NCBI RefSeq assembly: GCF_003610775.1
Contig: NZ_RAQO01000004.1
Span: 993,755-1,057,754, forward strand
Direction: 5' to 3'
DNA length: 64,000 nucleotides
Source of the DNA: Alginatibacterium sediminis
Lineage (GTDB): Bacteria > Pseudomonadota > Gammaproteobacteria > Enterobacterales > Celerinatantimonadaceae
Below are positions 9,069-16,966 of the stretch, one piece after another. The notes below the pieces were generated by a model. The model was not told where the DNA came from, made no database searches, and saw only the letters and a list, made by a program, of their open reading frames with translations. Position 1 is the first letter of the stretch; each line of letters starts with the position of its first letter. A program made the position numbers and the translations under genes.

Positions 9069-9097
9069 AGAATAATTGAAAACGATAGTACAATCAA
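9069..9097 (-). promoter_or_regulatory. Candidate sigma-70 promoter of the ABC-F leader
   Basis: On the minus strand TTGATT (9092-9097) and TATTCT (9069-9074) are separated by exactly 17 bases. The -10 hexamer lies about 40 bases upstream of the leader ATG, giving a short 5' end before its ribosome site. Confidence 0.5.
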
Positions 9098-9272
9098 AAC
9101 TAATAAATAAGATTACATTTCGCAGGAGTGTGGGTATTGCTATATATTTGTCGCAGGCCATAAGATCGTCTAAAGAAAGCGCTCACGTGTTCGAATCGAA
9201 ACATCACATCGAACACGTAAAATGCTGACTAAGGCTTTAGCCTAGTAACCTAGCTTTTTTTAAGCGAACGAC

Positions 9273-9521
9273 TTAACTATAAAAGGCTTCGACAGTGCCT
9301 TTTAGGGTAATCAAAAGCGGTTGCCCTCGACGGTCTAAAGCTTTAGGCGAAGGAACTTTAACCCAGCCTTCACTAATGCAGTATTCTTCAACATTGGTGC
9401 GTTCTTTTCCATTTAACAATATACCAATGTCATGCTCAAAAACTTCTGCAACATGATGCGGGCTACGCGGGTTACTCGAAAGGCGATCTGGTAAAGCGGG
9501 TAGCGGGTTAGACTCGGTCAT
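9273..9521 (-). CDS. DUF3297 family protein
   Basis: This 82-residue protein matches the DUF3297 pattern closely: LPDRLSSNPRSPHHVAEVFEHDIGI, then NVEEYCISEGWVKV and a C-terminal GQPLLITLKGTVEAFY. These are small conserved cytoplasmic proteins of unknown function found widely in proteobacteria. It is transcribed alone, with the GNAT gene 61 bases upstream on the same strand. Confidence 0.88.
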   Translation of the reverse strand: MTESNPLPALPDRLSSNPRSPHHVAEVFEHDIGILLNGKERTNVEEYCISEGWVKVPSPKALDRRGQPLLITLKGTVEAFYS

Positions 9522-9582
9522 AAAGGTGGCCTGAAATTTTAAAGTGCTCTATTGTAGACAAAATAGATCTGAGCCTCAACAG

Positions 9583-10164
9583 CTACACTGGTGTTTTAAG
9601 CGATGGATTAGTGCAGTTTTGGTCGACTTGAAACTGTGACCATTCACTTTGGCGTAATGCCAAAACAATCGTGTCCCACCACTGGCCTTTAAAGTATCGA
9701 TGTTCTCGAAAATGAGCTTCTTGTTGCAGTCCCAAAGATTTGCAAAGTCGAAGTGCAGCTTTGTTTTCGCTAATGGTTTCAGCGTAAACACGGTGAACAC
9801 CAAGCTTATCGAAGCCGAAGCAAATGAGCGCCTTTGCAGCTTCGTGAATTAAGCCATTGCCTTGGTACGCTCGTGCTAAACCACAACCAATCGAGGCTTG
9901 TCGGTCTGGCTCGAGCCGTAAGCAAACAGTACCGATAAAATCGCCACTAAATTTATGCTCAATCGCAAGTTGATACGACTGGCGCGGCTGCTCTTTGGAT
10001 TGTTCGACAAAGAGCTTACATAACTGCCGATATTTATCAGCTTCGCAGTCTGGCTCACTATAAAAACGTTGATACTTTTGGTCTTGCGAAAGATCAACAA
10101 AGGCCGTTTCATCGTCTAGAGTCATGTCCCTAATAATCAATTGTTCCGTTTGCAGTTCAAACAT
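9583..10164 (-). CDS. RimJ/RimL-type GNAT acetyltransferase
   Basis: The 193-residue protein begins ELQTEQLIIRDMTLDD, the usual RimJ/RimL opening, and has the acetyl-CoA loop region GCGLARAYQGNGLIHEAAKALICFGF followed by VYAETISENKAALRLCKSLGL. It is a single-domain N-acetyltransferase. Substrate could be a protein N-terminus or a small molecule. Nothing nearby narrows it down. Confidence 0.85.
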   Translation of the reverse strand: MFELQTEQLIIRDMTLDDETAFVDLSQDQKYQRFYSEPDCEADKYRQLCKLFVEQSKEQPRQSYQLAIEHKFSGDFIGTVCLRLEPDRQASIGCGLARAYQGNGLIHEAAKALICFGFDKLGVHRVYAETISENKAALRLCKSLGLQQEAHFREHRYFKGQWWDTIVLALRQSEWSQFQVDQNCTNPSLKTPV

Positions 10165-10341
10165 ATTGCGCGATCAGTCCTTTGCAGTAATACACCATAA
10201 AAGCATCGAATATCAATACCTTAGATTGCTACACCTTGCTAATCAAGTCAAAAGTCCAAAAGCGAGCGAGCTGCTTTAGTAAATTGGCGAAAACCACTCT
10301 CGAAAGTAAGTCATAACTAGATACTATCGCTGACAATCGAA

Positions 10342-11886
10342 CTAGGTATTAGGCTCACAATACCCTGAAAACCTTACACCTGAGAGTAGCGCCATTTCTC
10401 TATGCCAAGTAGCTAAGTCATTTTGACAGAATAAGCCCAAGTCATCATGGCCACAAGCCCGTGCCATCACCTGCATTAACTCGACACTGGCCTCAAAAAA
10501 GTTTTTCAATTGCAGCGCCGACTTTTCAACATTTAGTTTCTGGCGTAAGTCGGCACGCTGAGTAGCAATACCGGCAGGACAATTATTGGTATTACACATT
10601 CTTGCCGCTACGCAGCCAATTGCTTGCATTGCGCTATTTGAAATAGCCACACCATCAGCGCCTAGAGCCATTGCTTTTACAAAATCGATCGGCGTGCGTA
10701 GGCCACCAGTAATAATCAGGCTGACTTGGCCACGTTGACCTTGATCGTCTAAGTAACGCCGTGCTCTGGCAAGCGCAGGAATAGTCGGAACACTAATATG
10801 ATCGCGAAACATTTCAGGTGCAGCACCTGTTCCTCCGCCACGGCCATCCAAAATAATGTAATCAGCACTAGCGTCCAAAGCAAACTGAATATCTTGTTCA
10901 ATGTGGTTCGCACTAAGTTTGAACCCTATTGGAATACCGCCGGTTACTTCGCGGACTCTGTCGGCAAATCGTTTAAAATCCTGCGCTGTATGTAAATGTT
11001 CAAATGTTGGTGGAGAGATGGCCGCTTCTCCTTCTGGAATGCCTCGAACCTCTGATATCTTTCCTATATTTTTGTTTCCTGGAAGGTGACCTCCCGTGCC
11101 GGTTTTAGCACCTTGACCACCTTTAAAGTGAAAGGCCTGCACATTTTCCAATTTTGATTCATCATAACCAAATTGAGCACTTGCCAATTCGTAGAAGTAA
11201 CGCGAATTGGCTTGTTGTTCTTCCAATAGCATCCCTCCTTCACCCGAACAGATACCTGTACCTGCCATTTGGGCGCCTTTTGACAAGGCCAGTTTAGCTT
11301 CTTGCGATAGCGCACCAAAACTCATATCGGAAACGAATAATGGGATCTTCAGTTTTAGTGGTTTTTTGGCCCTCGGTCCGATGACTAACTCGGTCTTTAC
11401 TTCAATGGACTCCATCAGTGGCTGTGTTGCCATTTGTGCAGTCATCACTTGAAGGTCGTCCCAGTGCGGTAACAAATGACGGGGGACGCCCATTGAAGTC
11501 ATGGGGCCATGGTGGCCCATCTTTGATAAGCCCTCTCTTGCCAACTGATGAATAAACGCTACCGTTGGCTCTTCTTTGGTTGCGCTAGCTATTGAGTGCG
11601 AATTTGATTTAATAATCAGACCATCGGCTTCTTTTCCAATGTTCTCGTCATCTATTTGCTTGTGTGTACCATCGCAAAATGGCGCGTTAGAAGATTGCTT
11701 GCATTGACACAAGTAAGCATCACCATCTTGATCGGCCGTGAACGACTTTGGTTTGAAACCTGTCCCAGCATGTGACCCATCACAAAACGGTTGATTTTGA
11801 GAGCGACCACAGGTGCAAAAATAGTATTCTTCCGATTTAGTTAAGCTGACTTTCGCAGGTTTATTATTTGCAACTATGGGTTTCAT
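10342..11886 (-). CDS. CDGSH iron-sulfur domains fused to glutamate-synthase-like FMN domain
   Basis: The protein is 514 residues from the ATG at 11886, chosen because GGAG lies seven bases upstream. An in-frame ATG at 11898 has no such site. Two N-terminal CDGSH motifs (CTCGRSQNQPFCDGSH and CQCKQSSNAPFCDGTH) would bind [2Fe-2S] clusters. The remainder resembles the central and FMN-binding part of ferredoxin-type glutamate synthase: GGQGAKTGTGGHLPG, DYIILDGRGGGTGAAP and GADGVAISNSAM. A later NTNNCPAGIATQ carries the cysteines that could hold another cluster. The glutaminase domain is absent, so it is not a complete glutamate synthase. It is probably a redox flavoprotein of unknown substrate. 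Confidence 0.87.
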   Translation of the reverse strand: MKPIVANNKPAKVSLTKSEEYYFCTCGRSQNQPFCDGSHAGTGFKPKSFTADQDGDAYLCQCKQSSNAPFCDGTHKQIDDENIGKEADGLIIKSNSHSIASATKEEPTVAFIHQLAREGLSKMGHHGPMTSMGVPRHLLPHWDDLQVMTAQMATQPLMESIEVKTELVIGPRAKKPLKLKIPLFVSDMSFGALSQEAKLALSKGAQMAGTGICSGEGGMLLEEQQANSRYFYELASAQFGYDESKLENVQAFHFKGGQGAKTGTGGHLPGNKNIGKISEVRGIPEGEAAISPPTFEHLHTAQDFKRFADRVREVTGGIPIGFKLSANHIEQDIQFALDASADYIILDGRGGGTGAAPEMFRDHISVPTIPALARARRYLDDQGQRGQVSLIITGGLRTPIDFVKAMALGADGVAISNSAMQAIGCVAARMCNTNNCPAGIATQRADLRQKLNVEKSALQLKNFFEASVELMQVMARACGHDDLGLFCQNDLATWHREMALLSGVRFSGYCEPNT

Positions 11887-12219
11887 TGTCGACTCCATTT
11901 TTAAAATGATTACATTTATCCATCTATCTCTAACACTAGCTCACACCCTGAGTTTAAGCACGACTTCGCGCGTAAACAGGTAGGGTCAGGAGAAATAAAA
12001 CGTAATAACACAAGGTGATAGATTAATGAACGCTGGATAACATGCTGTTTATTAATCGCTTAGATCTAGGAAAAAACCGCAGTTACTAGTTGACCTAATG
12101 ACGCCTTTTTTGACGCTGAGACAAGTGCTTGTAGTCGACTAAGGTGATTAAATGATTGGTAGGATTGGTAGGAGTAGAACACAGCCCGAAGAGCTATGGA
12201 CAATGCTCTACACATAGGC
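11887..12219. other. Gap without a gene
   Basis: No convincing reading frame is present. It must contain the promoter of the CDGSH fusion gene and the end of the transaldolase transcript. A short direct repeat GATTGGTAG occurs twice near 12153-12171, with no assigned role. Confidence 0.4.
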
Positions 12220-13203
12220 TCAGTGCGCTGCGCTTAAACTCTTAATACTTTGTTCAATTCGAACTTTTAGCATGTTCTCAAGCTTAATTTGGTCAAGCGC
12301 AAACATGCGAATCCCTTCTGCAAGCTTCTCAACAGCCATGGCATCTTCATTGTGTTGCCATTGAAACTGCGCTTGAGATAGTGCCGGAGGTTTTGGATAG
12401 ACCACTGACTCAGCTTTTAAGCTCTGCTCTAGCATCTGATTTTGCTGCGAAAGTTCGTCTAGCAGATTGGGAGCAATAGTTAATCGGTCACAGCCAGCAA
12501 GCGCTTGGATTTCTGTGATATTTCTAAAGCTCGCAGCCATAACCACGGTTTGATAATCATGCTTTTTAAAATAATGGTATATGGTTTTTACCGACTTAAC
12601 TCCTGGATCCTTATCGCCGAGTAAGTCAGTCTCGCCTTTAGCTTTATGCCAATCCAGTATCCGGCCCACAAAAGGTGAAATCAAAAACACACCTGCTTCG
12701 GCGCAAGCTCTCGCCTGTGCAAAACTAAATATAAGAGTAAGATTGCAGTTGATCCCCTCGCGTTCCAATCGTTCTGCTGCGCAAATTCCCGGCCACGTCG
12801 CCGCTAACTTAATCAGTACTCGATCTTTCTCGATACCAAGTTGCGCATATTGGGCTATAAGGTCACGAGCTTTGAGTACGCAAGCATCTTCGTCATAGGA
12901 TAATCGCGCGTCGACTTCTGTAGATATACGCCCAGGAACAATCTGTAGAATTTCAAATCCCATTCGTACTGCGAGCAATTGTGCACAAGCCGTTGCCTGT
13001 TGTTTTATGCCATGCACTTGCTCAAGGGTCTGCGTTATGCATTGGTCTATTAGGTCTTGATAAAGCGGAAGTTGCGCCGCTTTATATACAAGTGAAGGAT
13101 TTGTTGTCGCGTCGATAGGTTGATACTTAGCAACTGCGTTCATATCACCTGAATCAGCAACGACTACACTCATTGCCTTTAATTGTTCAAGTTGAGATTG
13201 CAT
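12220..13203 (-). CDS. tal: Transaldolase
   Basis: The 327-residue protein begins [18 protein letters not shown] and carries [14 protein letters not shown], whose lysine forms the Schiff base. It also has [30 protein letters not shown], a TalB/TalA hallmark, and the usual length of about 317-330. It transfers dihydroxyacetone between sugar phosphates, for example using erythrose 4-phosphate plus fructose 6-phosphate. AAAGGAGCCGCT precedes the ATG. It is divergent from dhaK across a region carrying the shared CATATG palindrome. This ties it to the C4 locus, where it would drain erythrose 4-phosphate. Confidence 0.93.
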   Translation of the reverse strand: MQSQLEQLKAMSVVVADSGDMNAVAKYQPIDATTNPSLVYKAAQLPLYQDLIDQCITQTLEQVHGIKQQATACAQLLAVRMGFEILQIVPGRISTEVDARLSYDEDACVLKARDLIAQYAQLGIEKDRVLIKLAATWPGICAAERLEREGINCNLTLIFSFAQARACAEAGVFLISPFVGRILDWHKAKGETDLLGDKDPGVKSVKTIYHYFKKHDYQTVVMAASFRNITEIQALAGCDRLTIAPNLLDELSQQNQMLEQSLKAESVVYPKPPALSQAQFQWQHNEDAMAVEKLAEGIRMFALDQIKLENMLKVRIEQSIKSLSAAH

Positions 13204-13542
13204 AGCGGCTCCTTTGCCTTAAGTTTGTTCAGAAATATCATAACAATTGCCATTACAAAAACTCAGACATTGATCATATGTTCACAATTTGGTGGCCAAT
13301 AAAATTATTAACCAACGCTTCTAGCACTTGCGCGCCAAAGATATGAACTATCTGAGACAACTTACAAAAACCCACTAGAAAGGACTTTTACTGCATTTTG
13401 GTATTGATTTATTAAATTAAGTATTTCACAAAATACGGGTGATCTTGCTCGCATTTTGGCCATTACATATGTTTTTAGTGTTGTCTTTTGATAAGGCTGG
13501 CATCAAAATCAATTTAAGCTTTCGCATATAAGGCATTCGTAG
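13204..13542. other. Divergent control region between transaldolase and dhaK
   Basis: This 339-base region has no gene. It holds the palindrome at 13271-13284. A second CATATG core at 13466-13471 has flanks that match poorly. Confidence 0.5.
13271..13284. promoter_or_regulatory. Candidate SorC-regulator operator, palindromic copy
   Basis: TGATCATATGTTCA is an almost perfect palindrome (TGA-N-CATATG-N-TCA) 68 bases upstream of transaldolase. Twelve of its bases match the element at 3364-3375 on the other strand. A degenerate CRP site is the main alternative. Confidence 0.45.
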
Positions 13543-14544
13543 ATGCGTATTCCAAAAAAACTGATTAATGATCCAAGTAAAGTTGCCAAAGAACAATTAG
13601 AGGGACTCATAGCAGCCAATCATGGCCGTATCCAAGCTATAGGCGACAAAGGCGCTGTTTGCGTCAATCCCTTGCCTAGCCCACAAGTCGCAATTGTAAC
13701 CGGAGGTGGTAGTGGTCACGAACCCATGTTTGCTGGCTACTTGGGACCAGGTTTAGCTACGGCGGCTGCTTGTGGTGATATTTTTGCTGCACCCCCTCCG
13801 GGAGTAATTCTTGACGCAGCCCAAGCTGCAGATCAAGGCAAGGGAGTTCTTTTTGTTTATGGTAATTACGCCGGCGACAATATGAACTTTGATATTGCTG
13901 CTGAGCTTGCAGACGATGAAGATATCGAAACTCAAACCATTCGAATTTGGGATGACGTTGCTTCCGCTCCCTTAAGTAAAATTAAAGAGCGTCGAGGGGT
14001 TGCCGGCGATCTATTTGTTCTGAAAATTGCCGGCGCTGCAGCCGCACAAGGCAAGAGTTTGGGCCAGGTCACAGAGATAACAGCTCATGCACGCGATTGT
14101 ACGCGAAGCGTTGGCGTGGCGTTAAGTGCTGGCTCTATTCCTCAAACAGGCAAGTACAATTTTGAACTACCCGATGATGAACTTGAGTATGGAATGGGTC
14201 TTCACGGAGAGCCCGGTGTTTCACGAGAAAAAATGGCAAGTGCAGATACCGTTGTAGAACAGCTGCTTGATAGAATAATAGAAGACCTACCGTTTGTTGC
14301 AGGCGACAAGGTTTGCTTACTCATAAATAATTTGGGTAGCTCAACCGTGATGGAGCTTTTAATCGCTAACCGCAAAGTACATAGCTATTTAGAATCAAAA
14401 AATATTGAAGTTCACGACACCTTAATCGGTAGTTATTGCACTTCTCAGGAAATGGCCGGGTATTCAATAAGTTTGCTCAAACTTGACGACACGCTTACTC
14501 CTTTATACGACGCACCGTGTCATTCATTCGCTTTAAGGAAATAA
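13543..14544 (+). CDS. dhaK: DhaK-family ketose kinase substrate-binding subunit
   Basis: The 333-residue protein contains VTGGGSGHEPMFAGYLG (about residues 52-68) and GMGLHGEPG, where His221 is the residue that covalently holds the ketone substrate. The usual DhaK length is about 330-355. DhaK binds dihydroxyacetone, and family members also act on erythrulose (LerK/DerK type). It is followed 4 bases later by dhaL, and no PTS-type dhaM is visible. The neighbours TIM-like and RpiB-like genes favour an erythrulose kinase rather than plain dihydroxyacetone use. AAGGCATTCGTAG precedes the start. Confidence 0.88.
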   Translation: MRIPKKLINDPSKVAKEQLEGLIAANHGRIQAIGDKGAVCVNPLPSPQVAIVTGGGSGHEPMFAGYLGPGLATAAACGDIFAAPPPGVILDAAQAADQGKGVLFVYGNYAGDNMNFDIAAELADDEDIETQTIRIWDDVASAPLSKIKERRGVAGDLFVLKIAGAAAAQGKSLGQVTEITAHARDCTRSVGVALSAGSIPQTGKYNFELPDDELEYGMGLHGEPGVSREKMASADTVVEQLLDRIIEDLPFVAGDKVCLLINNLGSSTVMELLIANRKVHSYLESKNIEVHDTLIGSYCTSQEMAGYSISLLKLDDTLTPLYDAPCHSFALRK

Positions 14545-14548
14545 AATT

Positions 14549-15184
14549 ATGATTAACACAGCTCAAACTCAAGCCTTAATGCTGTATGTCGCCAAACAAG
14601 TCGTAGCTAGTGAGCCTTTGCTGACTGAAGCCGATTTAGTTATCGGAGATGGTGATCACGGCATAGGCATGGAACGCGGCTTTTTGGCTGTAATTGAAAT
14701 GCTCGAAAAAGAGCAACTTGCCAGCGTCGATAAGGTGTTTATTAAGGTTGGTAGTACGATGATGGCGTCTATGGGTGGTGCATCGGGGGCTATATTCGGC
14801 AGTTTCTTCCGAGCTGGAGGTAAAGCACTGAAAGGGACTAGCGACTTTGATGCGAAGTCTTTACCAGTTTTAATTGAAGCCGGTTTACAGAGTGTTATGG
14901 ATCGCGGCGGTGCAAGCCCCGGTGACAAAACCATGATTGACGCTGCAGATATGGCTTTACAAATGTCAAAAACAACAAGCAATGAGTCACTCGAGTCAGC
15001 TTTGAGTAAAGTCGCCGAAGCAGCAAAACAAGGTGTTGAAGCAACAAAATCAATGATAGCGACAACTGGCAAAGCAAAAACTTTGGGTGAGCGCTCTTTA
15101 GGGCACCCGGATCCAGGTGCAATAACTACTGCTATCATTTTTAAATCAATGGCCGATTTTGTAAAGCAAGGTGTAGCCGTATGA
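14549..15184 (+). CDS. dhaL: DhaL-family nucleotide-binding subunit of the ketose kinase
   Basis: The 211-residue protein has the magnesium/ADP-binding motif VIGDGDHGIGMERG near residues 30-43, the DRGGASPGDKTMIDA segment and LGERSLGHPDPGA near the C-terminus. All are typical of DhaL. Together with DhaK it forms the kinase. It starts 4 bases after dhaK and overlaps the next gene by an ATGA, indicating a tight operon. Whether the phosphate comes from ATP or from a distant DhaM cannot be told from these residues. Confidence 0.88.
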   Translation: MINTAQTQALMLYVAKQVVASEPLLTEADLVIGDGDHGIGMERGFLAVIEMLEKEQLASVDKVFIKVGSTMMASMGGASGAIFGSFFRAGGKALKGTSDFDAKSLPVLIEAGLQSVMDRGGASPGDKTMIDAADMALQMSKTTSNESLESALSKVAEAAKQGVEATKSMIATTGKAKTLGERSLGHPDPGAITTAIIFKSMADFVKQGVAV

Positions 15185-15942
15185 ATCGAAAGTGGATTGG
15201 TACAAGCTGGAAAATGAATAAAACCAAAGCTCAAGCACAATTGTTTTGTGATGGCTTAAAGTCTTGGCTGTCTGACAATCAAGTTAACGACATCCAATGT
15301 TTTGTTATTCCACCTTTTACTTATCTTGATTTCGTTGCTAGCCAACTGGAAAGCAGCGACGTAAAAGTTGGCGCGCAAAATATGGCTTGGGCCGAAAACG
15401 GGGCATTTACTGGCGAGATCTCAGCTGAGATGTTAACTGATTGCGGTGCAACTATTGTTGAACTTGGTCATAGTGAACGTCGAGAATACTTCGCCGAAAC
15501 AGATGAGCGTGTTAATGCAAAAGTAAAGACTGCACTTAAGCATAAGCTTAAGCCCTTGATTTGTGTCGGCGATACTTTAGAGCAAAAACATAGTGGCTGC
15601 TCTGTCGAAGCCGTATTGTGTCAAGTTAAACAAAGCCTAGTAGGGCTTAGTCTAATAGAAGTCTCTAACGTCATACTTGCATACGAACCTGTATGGGCCA
15701 TTGGGGAGCACGGACAAGCAGCAAGCATAAAAGATGTAGAACTGGTTCATTGCGCAATCAAAGCTTACTTAAAATCACTAGACCATGGTTTAGTAGACGA
15801 TGTTCCATTGCTTTATGGCGGTAGTGTAAATCCTAGTAATGCGCGAGACCTTATTGACTGCGAGTTTGTTGATGGCTTATTCATTGGCCGAAGCGCATGG
15901 CAAGTTGAAGGCTACACTCAAATCATAAGGCTTTGCCAATAG
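15181..15942 (+). CDS. Triosephosphate isomerase family protein, possible L-erythrulose 1-phosphate isomerase
   Basis: The 253-residue protein retains the triosephosphate isomerase catalytic set: Lys11 in SWKMNKT, His97 in ELGHSERR and Glu169 in AYEPVWAIG. It also has the phosphate loop LYGGSVNP. It overlaps dhaL by an ATGA. A second TIM-family gene inside a DhaKL/RpiB operon is characteristic of L-erythrulose 1-phosphate isomerase (LerI/EryH), which converts it to D-erythrulose 4-phosphate. A housekeeping TpiA cannot be excluded from sequence alone, so no symbol is given. Confidence 0.85.
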   Translation: MNRKWIGTSWKMNKTKAQAQLFCDGLKSWLSDNQVNDIQCFVIPPFTYLDFVASQLESSDVKVGAQNMAWAENGAFTGEISAEMLTDCGATIVELGHSERREYFAETDERVNAKVKTALKHKLKPLICVGDTLEQKHSGCSVEAVLCQVKQSLVGLSLIEVSNVILAYEPVWAIGEHGQAASIKDVELVHCAIKAYLKSLDHGLVDDVPLLYGGSVNPSNARDLIDCEFVDGLFIGRSAWQVEGYTQIIRLCQ

Positions 15943-15948
15943 TTTTAT

Positions 15949-15986
15949 CGTCGGTAATTGTAATCTAGACCTCAATATTACCGACG
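15949..15986 (+). terminator. Strong hairpin after the dhaKL-TIM operon
   Basis: CGTCGGTAAT (15949-15958) pairs perfectly with ATTACCGACG (15977-15986) around an 18-base loop and is followed by GTTTGTTT. The T-tract is imperfect, so it could be a terminator or an RNA-stabilising end. Confidence 0.55.
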
Positions 15987-16283
15987 GTTTGTTTCGATTT
16001 AGTAAAGCGGCAGTTGGTTCCAAACTCACTGCAGCTTAGTTGCAACAACCTCTCCTTGCGCTCACAAGCATTACAAATACTCACGCCCGTACCATCCATC
16101 AGTAATCATTCTCTTTGGCAACAACACCTACAAAACCCGTAACCTGACAATTCATAGCTAGATTTTATAAATGATTGTGTAATCTTGCGCCAGATCACAC
16201 TGAACAAAAGAAACCAAGTTGAACATTTTCTCACTCAGCGATACACTAAACAAGACTTAGATTATTGCTTAAAGGATTTCTAC
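15987..16283. other. Gap between the TIM-family gene and rpiB
   Basis: About 300 bases follow the hairpin without a convincing gene. No CATATG palindrome is visible, so rpiB is not obviously under the same operator. Confidence 0.4.
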
Positions 16284-16751
16284 ATGACCATTGCAATTGG
16301 TTGCGATGATGCAGCACTAGCGCTTAAGGACATCCTAATTGATCACCTACGACAAAAGGGCGTGGCCTTTATTGATGTTGGTGTAAATGCCGGTGAAAGT
16401 ACGTTCTACCCTGATATTGCCGCGCGAGTAGCTCAAGCGGTCACGGATAAAACAGCTACCCGCGGGATTTTGGTATGTGGCACAGGAATAGGTATGTCTA
16501 TTACCGCCAACAAATTCCCAGGTATTCGGGCAGCTCAGTGCCACGATTGCTTCTCTGCTGAGCGCGCTATTTTAAGTAACAATGCTCAAATCCTATGCAT
16601 GGGAGAGCGCGTTATTGGTAGTGAATTGGCTAAAAAGATTGTGGATAGCTGGCTCGCTGTTGAGTATGTTGTTGGACGCTCTGAGCCAAAAGTGCAGCGC
16701 ATGCGTGATATAGATTCGCAATTTAGGGCAAGCACTGCCCAGGTTGAATAA
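16284..16751 (+). CDS. rpiB: RpiB-family isomerase, possible D-erythrulose 4-phosphate isomerase
   Basis: The start is set at 16284, where AAAGGATTTCTAC precedes the ATG. The frame extends upstream, but without a ribosome site. The 155-residue protein begins TIAIGCDDAALALKDIL and has the RpiB active-site loop VCGTGIGMSI with Cys65. RpiB proteins interconvert ribose and ribulose 5-phosphate, and close relatives (EryI/DerI) convert D-erythrulose 4-phosphate to D-erythrose 4-phosphate. The position behind DhaKL and a TIM-family gene favours the latter. It lies 342 bases after the TIM gene, so it may have its own promoter. Confidence 0.85.
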   Translation: MTIAIGCDDAALALKDILIDHLRQKGVAFIDVGVNAGESTFYPDIAARVAQAVTDKTATRGILVCGTGIGMSITANKFPGIRAAQCHDCFSAERAILSNNAQILCMGERVIGSELAKKIVDSWLAVEYVVGRSEPKVQRMRDIDSQFRASTAQVE

Positions 16752-16966
16752 AGTCGATTATAGAAATACTTAATCGATGCTAGGCTATGAGCTTGGGGAA
16801 AAGTGAAGAACAATGCTGATCTAATCGAAACGCGCTGATGCCTAGTCTTTGAACTTGTTTGACTAAAGTCCTATAATTTGAACACTGCGATGCAATTCTT
16901 AAGTACATTTGTAAACGGCTTAAGTAGCTGCATTTGCCATTGCGTTTCGATAAAGGGACACTAACC

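Noticed and set aside
9180-9240. tRNA-like GTTCGAATC segment
   Set aside because: The T-loop-like bases are not flanked by an acceptor stem, anticodon arm or D arm, so it is not a tRNA gene.
13271-13284. CRP (cAMP receptor protein) site
   Set aside because: One half, TGTGA, is good on the minus strand, but the other half matches TCACA poorly. The repeat at 3364 keeps the CATATG core instead, so a dedicated operator fits better, though CRP is not excluded.
14656-15240. Long reading frame on the minus strand opposite dhaL
   Set aside because: It lies antisense to a well-supported DhaL with intact motifs, has no ribosome site and a low-complexity amino-acid mix; it is a shadow of the coding strand.
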